DNA of 64,000 bases from Heligmosomoides polygyrus polygyrus (taxonomy: Eukaryota > Nematoda > Chromadorea > Rhabditida > Heligmosomidae): assembly GCA_947396885.1 (NCBI GenBank), contig OX377205.1:71768969-71832968 (forward strand), in the 5' to 3' direction. The notes under the pieces were generated by a model. The model did no database searches. It was not told where the DNA came from and saw nothing but the letters and a program-made list of their open reading frames with translations. Below, one piece after another: positions 10,006-20,214 of the stretch. Both the position numbers and the translations under genes were made by a program. Positions within the stretch are counted from its first letter, which is position 1. Every line of letters starts with the position of its first letter.

Positions 10006-11842
10006 CAGGGATGAGCGGATTATCCGTTATCCGTTATCCGTTATCCGGTTCCCGGGAGGTTTTGGCCCATCCGTTTTGTTGTTCGTTATCCGGCAATTTT
10101 GGGCCGGATAACGAACAACAAATTGGCTGATACCCAGGTTTGGGCATGGTATTGCATAGCTGTGTAAGCTTCACAATCATAGGAGTGATCACGAGCAACA
10201 ATAGAGAGCATTTAAATCTAGAAGGTGGGTGACTTCAGGCACTGGTGACATAGTTGGAAAGACTTCCATCCTTCCAGGGTCGTTCATTTATGCCATACAT
10301 CTATGAAACCTACTATGGGCTGATTTCTTCATGAGCTTTTCACCACAAGCCATATGCAGACCAAGAATGCATACAAGTTGCCTTGATAATATTACTGACG
10401 GTCACAAGTGGAGGTCCTGGCACATACAAGATGAACTGCTTAGTGCCGAATTTAGCGTTTTTCCACGATCGCAGTATGTAGGTAGCATTCGGCAATGGTA
10501 TTTTAGTTTTTACTGATAGACTGTTGTAACGCATTAAACACATACCGCTGAACAGTAATGAATACGAAAATGGGCACAGGTTCCATCTAAATGAGTGGAG
10601 AAAGCTACACTCCTGCAAATTGTTGAGGTGTGTTTATAGAAACGATTCTCTGAAAGTATTTTCTGTACGCTGGTACTGGTGGTACCTCCGTAATGCTAAG
10701 AAATTGATCCTCTCTATTAAAAATCTAAACAGTGCAATTGAACTGTACTAAACCGATTCCCCGCTGCGCATGTTGGAGCTTCATTTTAATTTAAGATTGC
10801 CTTTTAGGGACATTCTACTTCTGCTTTTCAAGTTTTCGTATCTCTCTGCGTGTGCATTTGGAGGCAATGGCTTGTAGTGGGTAGCCTGTAGAAAGCTGGT
10901 GTTTCATCCATCTTATTCCACGTTCTTAGATCTTGGGATACTGTCGAACAAGTGTATCGATCCGCGTGAAGCTGCGAAACCGACTGTTATGAAGACTTTA
11001 TTCGGCTGAGTCGACTTAGCATAGAAAAGTCAAGAGGCGTCGGAGGAGCCATTCATCCAAGGATCATTCTGTTTGGTCACAGTCTAATTCAAAAAGAAAA
11101 CCTGACGATTGATCACTAAAATCCCAAAAATGGAAACTTACAAAATGCCGGCAAGTTGCTGTTCAATGAACGAAATTTGAGTGAATAAGAGGTGAATGGG
11201 TCTCACATCTCTCCTTCCAATGGCGACTCATGAATGTTTCCATACAGTTAGTTGGACTGTTTTACGCATACTTTGTCTTGTTCTTCCAATTCGTTTTAAA
11301 CGGCAAAAATATGAAAAATTGTAAATCGTATTATGGAAATGTACTTGGATGAACAAATTCTCAATCTCTCTTCATCTTTTGCAGACTTAAATTAAGGTGA
11401 TCATAGCGAAACATCAGAAGAGTAGAGTTTGCAGAACAGTTTTAGTTTCACAGCTTGGTGGTCTTGCTATTTGTCCTCCCTGATGAGTTTGATAGCAGTT
11501 CGCGGAACCTGGTGAAGGAACTGTGGTTCGCAATTCGAACTCGGCATCGGTTTGGATGGCAATGAAGAAGCGTTTCTTTTACTGAAGTTTCGTGAGAATC
11601 CCGTAGGGCTTTGTTAAGGCGACGGCACTATGTTTAAAAAACTCCACTAAAGTGGTTAGAAAAGGCTTATAATTTGACAGCAGTTGCGTTCCATATCTGA
11701 TGTTGAAACTTGAGCAGTTTAAGCCCAGTTTTATTTTTGTTGTTTGTTCGTTATCCGTTTTTCCGTTATCCGGCGATTTTTGGGCAAAATTATCCGTTAT
11801 CCGTTATCCGGGTTTCAAAATTTTGTTATCCGCTCATCCCTG
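10006..11842. mobile_element. Non-autonomous hAT-like element, 1837 bp
   Basis: Both ends carry the perfect 15-bp inverted repeat CAGGGATGAGCGGAT (10006-10020 and 11828-11842). The direct duplication ATCAGTAT lies immediately outside both ends (9998-10005 and 11843-11850). An 8-bp duplication and a CAGGG terminus are hAT superfamily traits. The inner flanks at both ends are arrays of TTATCCG in opposite orientation (about 10018-10110 and 11748-11832). The 1.6-kb interior has no recognisable transposase, so it would need a helper. A minus-strand frame at 10340-10618 is unassigned. Confidence 0.9.
10018..10115. repeat. TTATCCG subterminal array, left
   Basis: Tandem TTATCCG words followed by an inverted GGATAACG segment, inside the left end of the hAT-like element. 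The mirror array is at about 11748-11832. Confidence 0.85.
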
Positions 11843-11850
11843 ATCAGTAT

Positions 11851-13479
11851 CCTTCAAATTCACTCGGGCCAGACTGTCTCGATTTTTTTTTCAGCAACAA
11901 GCCGGTCAGCCGTGTGGCTGCAAAATGACTAGTTCCTCTAGAAGAACAATTCTGACAGTAAATTGATCCAGCCTTTCTTGTCCTAACCTGATGCAATCAA
12001 GAAGGTAGGTTTCCTTATCAAATTATCAAATTCCTATCAAATTTAGGAGTGCTGATGGCTGATGTGTCCGGATACTGCAAGGTGTCCAGTGCTTGCTTTA
12101 AAAGATGCCCAGCAGTGGGCAGTTATGACAATATTGGTGTTGCCCTCGACACAAGCTTATGATTTTGTCTATTAAATCATTGTCGTGGTCCTACATTATT
12201 TTCATCAACGTCCATGTGGTCGGTGGAGTGTGAGAGGCGTTGAACGACTGGACGGAGTTCTTGAAGCTCTGGAGCCTTGATACTCTTAGGGAAAACGTCG
12301 CGTCGGCCAGTAGTATTGCAAGCTTCCTGACAATCGTTTTCCTTGTTTCGAAGCCCGTCACTCGGTTGAACGAGGCTTCAATTTTCGTTCGGGTATTCGA
12401 TGGCGACTCACTCGTTAATTCTTTCTTCTCTATCTTCTTACTTCCTTGACATAATGTTTTTCAAATGGGCAAGTAGATCAGTTGTAGTTTTCGATGGAGG
12501 TATCTTAAATTCTATTTTTCACCACTTGCACTCTCCAAGATAACCGCCACTTCTGTCACCCCGCCACACAAACATATCAAACTCATGATACGGCCACCTG
12601 AAAAACTAACAAATACATCGGGACTTCACTAAACAGGAAAATACCGAATTAAATTAACCTATACAGAGTTGTAAAGGTTCGTTTCGTCACTACCTTCATG
12701 AGAACCGTTTGAACATCTCCCCGGTGGCTCATCAGTGAAGCGGGGAGGTGTTAACAAAATAAACATAAATCAGAATAGAACTAGATTTAAATAATGCAGG
12801 ATAAACACAGTACACAAAGTCACGCACTCTCGAAAGGTGTGTCGAACCTGTAAAGAACATCATAAGAAATAAAAGAATAAGGTATAGGAAAAAACGAGGA
12901 GGCCATGGGGGTAGAGAGGTACAAATGAAGCGAAAAGAAGAAGGAGAGAAAATGTTGTTAAAATAAGTAAAAAATAAAGAATATTGTTGGATTGGAGTAT
13001 TAGGTCAAGCGTATGCGAAAAATGAGATTTGATGCTCAGTCAGCGCGTAAGCAGACGATGCAGGACTGGATCGCGCTTGTTAACTATGTAGGAGAAGAGT
13101 CAAACGAAAGAAAGGAATCTTGTGTAGTTATTAAAATAGAAAATTGCTAAAAAGCACTTCCGTAGGGAAGCTATATTAAGCGCGTAACATAAGTCTGGAT
13201 ACAGAGCAGTAAAAAAGGAAATGTGTTAGTAAAAAGAAACTAAATAAAATTAATACGTAGTTTTAACCTGTGATAATTAACTCTTAGGGCGGCTGTTACT
13301 TAGCGCCTTAGCTAAACGTAGTATATTATTATAATTAACATTAATATTGTATTTATAAAAAATGTTTATTTTTGTATAAACGTTAAAGTATGTTAGTAAG
13401 GATAAATTCTTTAACAAAGCCATTACTTATAAGTATATTATAGAGTTTAATTTTAGAGCAGAAATAAGCGAGATGTGTT
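11851..13479. other. No recognisable gene
   Basis: A minus-strand stretch around 12400-12200 is coding-like but has stops and no motif I can name. From about 12950 the sequence becomes AT-rich and leads into the reverse-transcriptase element. Confidence 0.4.
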
Positions 13480-14685
13480 AGCTATTCAAAGCATTTCTGT
13501 ACAAATAACATTACTTTTGACAATAGTTGAAATTTCCGAGTCCTTGTGAGGGAATCTGTAAACATTAAAGTTAAAATCGTCGGTCTTGTTATATAGATTG
13601 GTTTCTATTACGTTATCTATAACTTCCAAAGATATGTCCAAATGATTACACTTTTGCTGACTAATGTGCGTTTTCTTCAAGATTAGTGTATCTTTATAGA
13701 CTAAAGTTAGAATCTGATCAATATAGTTTCCATTATAATTATGAGCTATAAGAAGGTCATCCATATATCTAAATGGTATAAGTTGGTTTTCATATGTACT
13801 AATACCTTCAGAGTATTCAAACTGGAACATAGATATAGTGAGGTCTGCAAGAAGAGCGCTAAAATTCCTTGGGGTACTCCCTTATTTTGTTTATAAATAA
13901 TATAATCCAAACATACAATAGCTATTCCTAAGCAAGTAATCAATAAGATATAACAGATCTGCTGCATTATAACATCTGTATCTATCAATTATATTGTCTG
14001 TATAAAACGTGTTGATTCCGTTAGTAGCAATGAATTGTTTACCAGAGTTCTTAAGGCATAGCGTTATAAGATCTTTCTCTTAGCAAGTATAATATTATGT
14101 GGTATGTTAGTAAACATCAGTGAAGCCTGCTGAATACAGCTTAATATTTCTATTTCTAATACTAATAAGCTTTTCGGTGATGTTACTACTATCAATTTGA
14201 TAGCGCGTATATAATAAGTAGATCAACATCAAAACTGAGCTTTTGTTTACATGGAAAAATTCATGTTTTAAAATAATGGAAGCTTGTTATAGGTATTTAA
14301 TTTTGTATAGGGGTATGGTTAGCGTTATTGCTAGTAAAAGCATCTAATGAAATTTCATAATGATGTCCATCTCTTCCATCAAGCTGAGTAAATAAAGTTT
14401 TTTACAAATTAACCCGTAATCATTGGATGCGTTATCTAGCGGACAAATTATGAATTTATCTTGCACCACTAAAATTTCTCTATAAGGAATATCGACTTTA
14501 CTATTTTATGTCTATTAATAAGCGGTTTAACTTATTTCTAAACTGTGCACTAAAGAAGTGTGAGAGTTCTTCCAAATATGTTCAGGAATTTTGTAGGACT
14601 TCTTTATATGTATGTATACCCTCTCCACTACATTTTTATATGCGTCTTGTATAGCTTGTTTGCCATATCACCTTACAGGTCCATA

Positions 14686-15376
14686 TTTTGTACCCTTTTT
14701 CAAAATTTCTTTGAGCTGTTAATGTTCAATATATCTAAGTTACCGGTAATGACATGTTTGGAAAAGCATCAACGAACTTGTTATAGGTATGATCCCGTTT
14801 TATATACGCTTCATTTCTAATAATACGTCTGCATTCATTTAGAGTTGTATTGATAAGAAATTGGTTGTAATTAAAAATAAGTTTGGAGATAGGGGAAGAA
14901 TAAGTGTAGACAACTTTGAAAGGAATAAAATCCTTTGAGGAAAATCTTGCAATCCTAGTATCTACTATGTCACTGTTGAAGATGTGATTGAAATTAATGT
15001 GGTTGAAGATATTTTCTCTGTATTCCATAGTAATGTCTTTATTGGCACTATTGTTTTCAGGTTTGGTATTTTTGTGTAATTAGATTTAGCCTTTGCAAGT
15101 AGGCATAGTACAATTAATTTCGTTTCTTATCTGTAAGTTGCAGAAAGTCTGGGTTAAGATTAGATTGATAAGTTGTTTAAGTTCGTTTTTCGAGTATCTT
15201 AGTTTTGTTATGTACTTCCGCAACTTTCACATTAGCTTCGTTATCATTTATGTATTCTGGGAAATTCTCAACGTTATAGTGTGTGCTATTTTTAGTTCTC
15301 TTCCATTTGCCTCTATTGTTCCTTTCTTTAATAACTCCCAAAGAGTAATAAGGGTGCATTTTTTTATAGTTAAGTG
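14686..15376. repeat. Left copy of the segment duplicated across the gap
   Basis: Begins TTTTGTACCC and ends TTATAGTTAAGTG at the gap edge. The right copy (15577-16271) starts at the other gap edge with the same first words. Differences are mainly one-base indels in short runs plus a few substitutions. Most simply these are two unmerged contig ends from one locus. Confidence 0.9.
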
Positions 15377-15576
15377 NNNNNNNNNNNNNNNNNNNNNNNN
15401 NNNNNNNNNNNNNNNNNNNNNNNNNNNNNNNNNNNNNNNNNNNNNNNNNNNNNNNNNNNNNNNNNNNNNNNNNNNNNNNNNNNNNNNNNNNNNNNNNNNN
15501 NNNNNNNNNNNNNNNNNNNNNNNNNNNNNNNNNNNNNNNNNNNNNNNNNNNNNNNNNNNNNNNNNNNNNNNNNNNN
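15377..15576. other. Assembly gap (200 N)
   Basis: Exactly 200 N. The 691 bp before it (14686-15376) and the roughly 694 bp after it (15577-16271) are the same sequence. Confidence 1.
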
Positions 15577-16271
15577 TTTTGTACCCTTTTTCAAAATTTC
15601 TTTGAACTGTTAATGTTCAATAATATCTAAGTTACCGGTAATGACATGTTTGGAAAAGGCATCAACGAACTTGTTATAGGTATGATCCGTTTTATATACG
15701 CATTCATTTCTAATAATACGTCTGCATTCATTTAGAGTTGTATTTATAAGAAATTGGTTGTAATTAAAAATAAGTTTGGAGATAGGGGAAGAATAAGTGT
15801 AGACAACTTTGAAGGGAATAAAATCCTCTGAGGAAAATCTTGCAATCCTAGTATTTACTATGTCACTGTTGAAGATGTGATTAAAATTAATGTGGTTGAA
15901 GATATTTTCTCTGTATTCCATAGTAATGTATTTATTGGCACTATTGTTTTCAGGTTTGGTATTTTTGTGTAAATTAGATTTAGCGTTTGCAAGTAGGCAT
16001 AGTACAATTAATTTCGTTTCTTATCTGTAAGTTTGCAGAAAGTCTGGTTAAGGATTAGATTGATAAGTTGTTTAAGTTCGTTTTTCGAGCATCTTAGTTT
16101 TGTTATGTACTTCCGCAACTTTCACATTAGCTTCGTTATCATTTATGTATTCTGGGAAATTCTCAACGTTATAGTGTGTGCTATTTTTAGTTCTCTTCCT
16201 TTTGCCTCTATTGTTCCTTTCTTTAATAACTCCCAAAGAGTAATAAGGGTGCATTGTTTTATAGTTAAGTG

Positions 16272-17040
16272 GATTAGTTATTTATGATATATTCCCATAC
16301 CCTTTAATGTTATCATTAAGACCGAACGGAAGTGCGCTATTGAGAAAATTAATCGAAAAAGGCTTCTTTCTTTAATAAAATATTTGTAAATATCTGCAAA
16401 ATATCTGCAAAAGACAAGGATGGACCACATTCTTGAAAGTGTTGATCACGGGGGTAAGTGTAGGTCTGAACAGTAATGGGATATATGGGTAAAATTTTCT
16501 CTCTCAGAAGTGATGAAATACTGAAATGCTTATTATCCTGCCCAAAATCACACGACAATGAACCACAAGACGAACAGATCAAAATCATCTGGAAACCCAG
16601 TAACCTACAGCTACTAATCCGCTCATCCATAGTGCCTTCGCCCCTCCCCGCCCCCTCCCCCCGCCCTCCACCCAGCTACAAGACGATTGCATTAGAGTAG
16701 TAGATTTTAGAAAAAGGAATAATAGATCGGTTGACACTCCACAAAAGCCCGCACTCTAAGAAAATACCACTTCCAGCTAGGAAGGAAGGAAAATATGAAA
16801 AATGGGACACTGCTTGTACTTTCACAACTCCAGATCAAACAGGCCCACACTTAGGAATAAATCGACATCACAACTAAGAATAAATCCATCAAACTCAAGG
16901 AAGTGCACAAAAACGCCAGAAAAATCACTTTCGAATGAGCAAATGCTAATGAGACTTTATCAGAATTAAAGGAAAACAGGGAGAACGCAAGCAATGGTTG
17001 TTGCGGACGACGATTTCACATCGAATTATAAAGAACAGTA
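16272..17040. other. No recognisable gene
   Basis: Short open frames only. A C-rich run lies at about 16632-16672. Confidence 0.4.
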
Positions 17041-17557
17041 CAAGGCCTTTGGTATACCACCGGCGACGAGTGCGGCGACGGCACTGCCAAAAGACAAGTA
17101 TTCGACTGTTCGTGTCGGGACCTTATCGTACACAATGGGGAGAGAGCGCGCGCTTGACGGTTGTCGAGGCCACGCCGGCACGACGTGTCGTTGAAGAGGG
17201 CATACCGCCAACGACCAGTCGTCGCTGCGCTGTGCACGCCGACTAGCTGTCGCACGACCCTTCGTATGGCCTATGGTATACTCCCGTCCGCTGCCGCGAC
17301 GCGGGAGTGCACAGCGACGCGATGGCTCGCGATGCGCGTCGCGAGCCGTCGCCGTCGCTGAGGCTGACATAGTTCACGCAGTTCTGCAGACGGAGACTTT
17401 TGCAGAATTTTAGCGAATCAGCTGATTCAGTGCTTTTCCCGGATTCCTTGTTTTCTCAGTCTTTTCTTTCGTGATTTCGCATTTTTTCCCGTTTTATCGC
17501 CTTCTGATCCGTAGGCCGTCGTAGGGTTGTTGATTTCAATGGTATTTCGTGGATGTC

Positions 17558-17905
17558 GTGTTTTACAAGGGGGTTTCCGTCATGCCTGTGTCGACTCATG
17601 CATTTCTTTCGTTCCTCATGCTATCTACAGGCACGGAAACCCACGTTTCTGTGCTCGACACGACACGAGAGGCTTCTCGTGACGTGTCCACCACGGAAAC
17701 GTCCCAGCTGTGGCCCAATTTTTCAAAAGTGGTGTTTTACAAGGGGGTTTCCGCCATGCCTGTGTCGATTCATGCATTTATTTCGTTCCTCATGCTATCC
17801 ACAGGCACGGAAACCCACATTTCTGTGCCGTATATGTCAGCGGGACCTCCCTGTGACTTGTCCGGCACAGAAATGTGGATTTCTGTGCCGTCGAGGAGGT
17901 TGACA
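17558..17905. repeat. 174-bp tandem duplication with hairpin-forming cores
   Basis: Two units start at GTGTTTTACAAGGGGGTTTC at 17558 and 17732, exactly 174 bp apart and highly similar. The second unit contains perfect 16-bp inverted arms (17815-17830 and 17863-17878), CCACATTTCTGTGCCG and its complement. A related hairpin lies at 38778-38850. The unit is open in more than one frame, which I take as a by-product. Confidence 0.85.
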
Positions 17906-18184
17906 GGCGAAAAAATGCGAGAGTCGGCACAAAAGAGGGGGAAAACGGCCTAGAAAAACATCTCATCCGAAAAGCAGCCGTTCAAGCCGTCGAAAAAACT
18001 CAAAATGACTCTAGCCACGACGAAATCTCTACGAGAAGAACAACAGAGACATCACATGACCACCCAACATCACCAGACGTGTGTTGAAATTGCTGTGGTA
18101 TGGTCACGAACCAAGGAAGTGTCGAAATAAGTGAGTGGAAGTGCATAGAATAGGGCTTGACAAGCGCTCCCCCCTCCGCGACCA

Positions 18185-18239
18185 TCGCAGCCAGTCGCTC
18201 GTCGCAGTGCAGTGCACTGCGACGAGCGACTGGCTGCGA
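18185..18239. repeat. Perfect 27+27 bp palindrome
   Basis: The arms 18185-18211 and 18213-18239 are exact reverse complements around a single G at 18212. The arm begins TCGCAGCCAGTCGCTCGTCG. It sits in the right subterminal half of the inner GC-rich element. Confidence 0.95.
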
Positions 18240-18569
18240 CGGCCGACACACCGGAGTATGTTTCACTCCCGCGACGCGGAGGTATAACACCCCTCTGCGA
18301 CGCATCGCGGGAGCGATGGCGCGTCAACTGACAACCGCGCCCCTCTGCGCCGTCCGCCACTGCAGCGAAGGCGCGCCGTTGACAGTTGCCCCGCGCCCAT
18401 CGCTGGAGCGACGCGGGAGTATACCATAGGCCTATCCCTCACGCACCCATGCAAACGTCGGTTAACCGCGCTCGCCCCGCCCAACACCGCCGTTGTGAGA
18501 CCACCGTTCCTCCGTCGCTCCGCTCCTCTCGCCGCTGGACCCGTCGCTGAAGGTATGCCATATGCCTAA

Positions 18570-20210
18570 GACAACACAGGAAAATGCGCTATAGAATCTG
18601 GTAGGAGGTCACCTTATAAAACAAATTCAGTAACGCGTAGAAAGTGAAATTTGATGCACTGTTACTAAATACAACGAGTAAACAATGCTATGACAGTATT
18701 CTGAGCTCTTCTGACGATCAGAAAAGGGAAGGGCTTCTTGACTAACATCTCTGTCAGGATTGGGTACACCATAAGAATCCCTCCCTGTTCAACTTTGACA
18801 AACTTTGTAACCGAAAGGACGACATAAGAGCGTGCTAACATTCGTCTTTTGTAACGCATCACACGTGTGCTTCCTATTCTGCTCGGGCTACTCCCCCAAG
18901 CACCGCAGCGCCAGCTCAGCCGATAACAGATAATAGAGGACGAAGACGTATGGTCTCGCCCACGATTCAAAGATCGGCAACGGCTGTGAGCGACCGCGCC
19001 GACGCCTCGGACAGTTCTATTACGAAATTGACGTCAAAGGGAGCGTGGAGTGCAATAGGAAGGAGGATCCTGCCACGAACTCGAGTACGGTGAAGGGGTC
19101 GGTATCTTCTGACCATCACTTGAAAGCGAGGCGTCGATCACATAATTCAGTGGGAGCAATTCTCGAAAGTTTATGGTTAAAGTTAATGTAGTTGCCGCAG
19201 TGGCTGCATGTGTGGCGCTGAGAGGCAGGTGGCATCACGACAACTTGTTCCTTGGCACCGCATCCACTACATACACCACATTTCGATGCCGCAAAACTCT
19301 GTTGTAAGATGGTTCGCCCACGTTCTGCGCGCTAACGAAGAGTACGTTGTGAGTAGAGCACTACAGCTGAAAGTTTGAGGTAGAAGAGGTCGTGGAAGAC
19401 CTAACACACAGGATGGGCACGTTACATAACTTGAAAACAGTCGGTTCCCACCGCGATCAAACAGCTAACAGGAATAAATTATTATCACACTCCAGGCAAG
19501 CGGATCCAGCCTTGATGTGGGACAGACACGAAGTATATGTAAGTATCGTTGACTAAAGTATTTTTAGAGCATATTGAATCATCGACGAAATACCTTTAGG
19601 TCTCATTACTTCACGTGCCTCATTCTTTGGACACAAAGCCATTTGTTCAGCGGTGTTAAAAGAAACTTATCATCGGTTAACAAGTGCACAGGATGAAGCG
19701 ATTCAATGTTGCACCAAAACATTTATTCACCAGCAACAAGCTGAAAGCGAATGCCAACAATGAGCGGGTGAAATAAAATTACCCACTATCGATTCAGCAA
19801 AATCTAAAGTTACGACATCCTCGAGGCGCACTGGGAAGATCCGTTGCTTTTCAGACGTCTTCATGCTCTTACGATGTCATTTGGAAAAACTTTCTTCAGA
19901 CTGTCTAGTTGGGCCTAATGTTTGGGATAGGAAGCCCGAATGTGTGCACTTCCGTGAAGATGAGAGAATCAGAAAATTCATCTGCGGATGAGTGTGAAAG
20001 TAGACCCAGTAGTTTTCACAATAATTTTGTGTAGACAGCTCACTTTTTATTCAATTTTGAGAATTCACGGTCTACCTACCCCATAAGTTGGGCTTTGAAC
20101 GGAATTCAAACTTGATTTTGGTGTGGTGGCGGCTAACACCTCTTCTGGAGGCAACACCTTATATCTGCGATTTCTTACGCCTTATGCTTGTAGTTTATGG
20201 GACTTTTTCA
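18570..20210. other. No recognisable gene
   Basis: A 101-codon minus-strand frame at 18665-18970 is basic and unassigned. Nothing else shows exon structure. Confidence 0.4.
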
Positions 20211-20214
20211 ATTA

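Larger units (their letters stand above)
13480..16271 (-). pseudogene. AT-rich reverse-transcriptase element, broken; clade uncertain
   Basis: Read on the minus strand. An N-terminal stretch (16254-16072, repeated at 15359-15177) is followed by a segment starting MEYRENIFNHINFNHI (15921-15610, repeated at 15028-14735). Then come many stops, a palm-like segment with KGVPQGI (about 13870-13850), and RYMDDLLIAH carrying the YMDD catalytic motif at about 13770. Downstream is LYNKTDDFNFNVYRFPHKD (about 13590-13540). The layout suggests a Penelope-like or related retroelement rather than a LINE with an APE endonuclease. No GIY-YIG or other endonuclease is visible on this stretch. Base composition is much more AT-rich than the flanks. 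Several frameshifts make it non-functional. Confidence 0.7.
17268..18432. mobile_element. Inner GC-rich element nested in the one above
   Basis: Perfect 19-bp inverted repeats GGCCTATGGTATACTCCCG at 17268-17286 and 18414-18432, with TAT directly outside both ends (17265-17267 and 18433-18435), a likely 3-bp duplication. It belongs to the same terminal family as the outer element and the one at 20215-21861. It carries the 174-bp tandem repeat and the 55-bp palindrome. No transposase is seen. Confidence 0.65.
17044..18566. mobile_element. Outer GC-rich element with GGCC-type inverted repeats
   Basis: The left end reads GGCCTTTGGTATACC from 17044; the right end, reverse-complemented from 18566, reads GGCATATGGCATACC, matching at 12 of 15 positions. 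Flanks are CAA and TAA. A GC-rich subterminal zone full of CGTCGC/GCGACG words lies inside each end. No transposase is seen. The GG-starting ends and 3-bp flanks resemble PIF/Harbinger elements, but this is tentative. Confidence 0.5.

Noticed and set aside
14686..16271. True tandem duplication of a reverse-transcriptase segment
   Set aside because: The copies begin and end exactly at the 200-N gap and differ mostly by one-base indels, which fits unmerged contig ends better.
16617..16632. Another CAGGGATGAGCGG-type transposon end (ATCCGCTCATCC)
   Set aside because: Only about 12 bases match, no partner end or 8-bp duplication was found, and no heptamer array is adjacent.
17549..17953. Repetitive secreted protein encoded by the 174-bp repeat
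   Set aside because: Two frames are open at once and the pattern follows DNA hairpins; there is no start context or splice signal.
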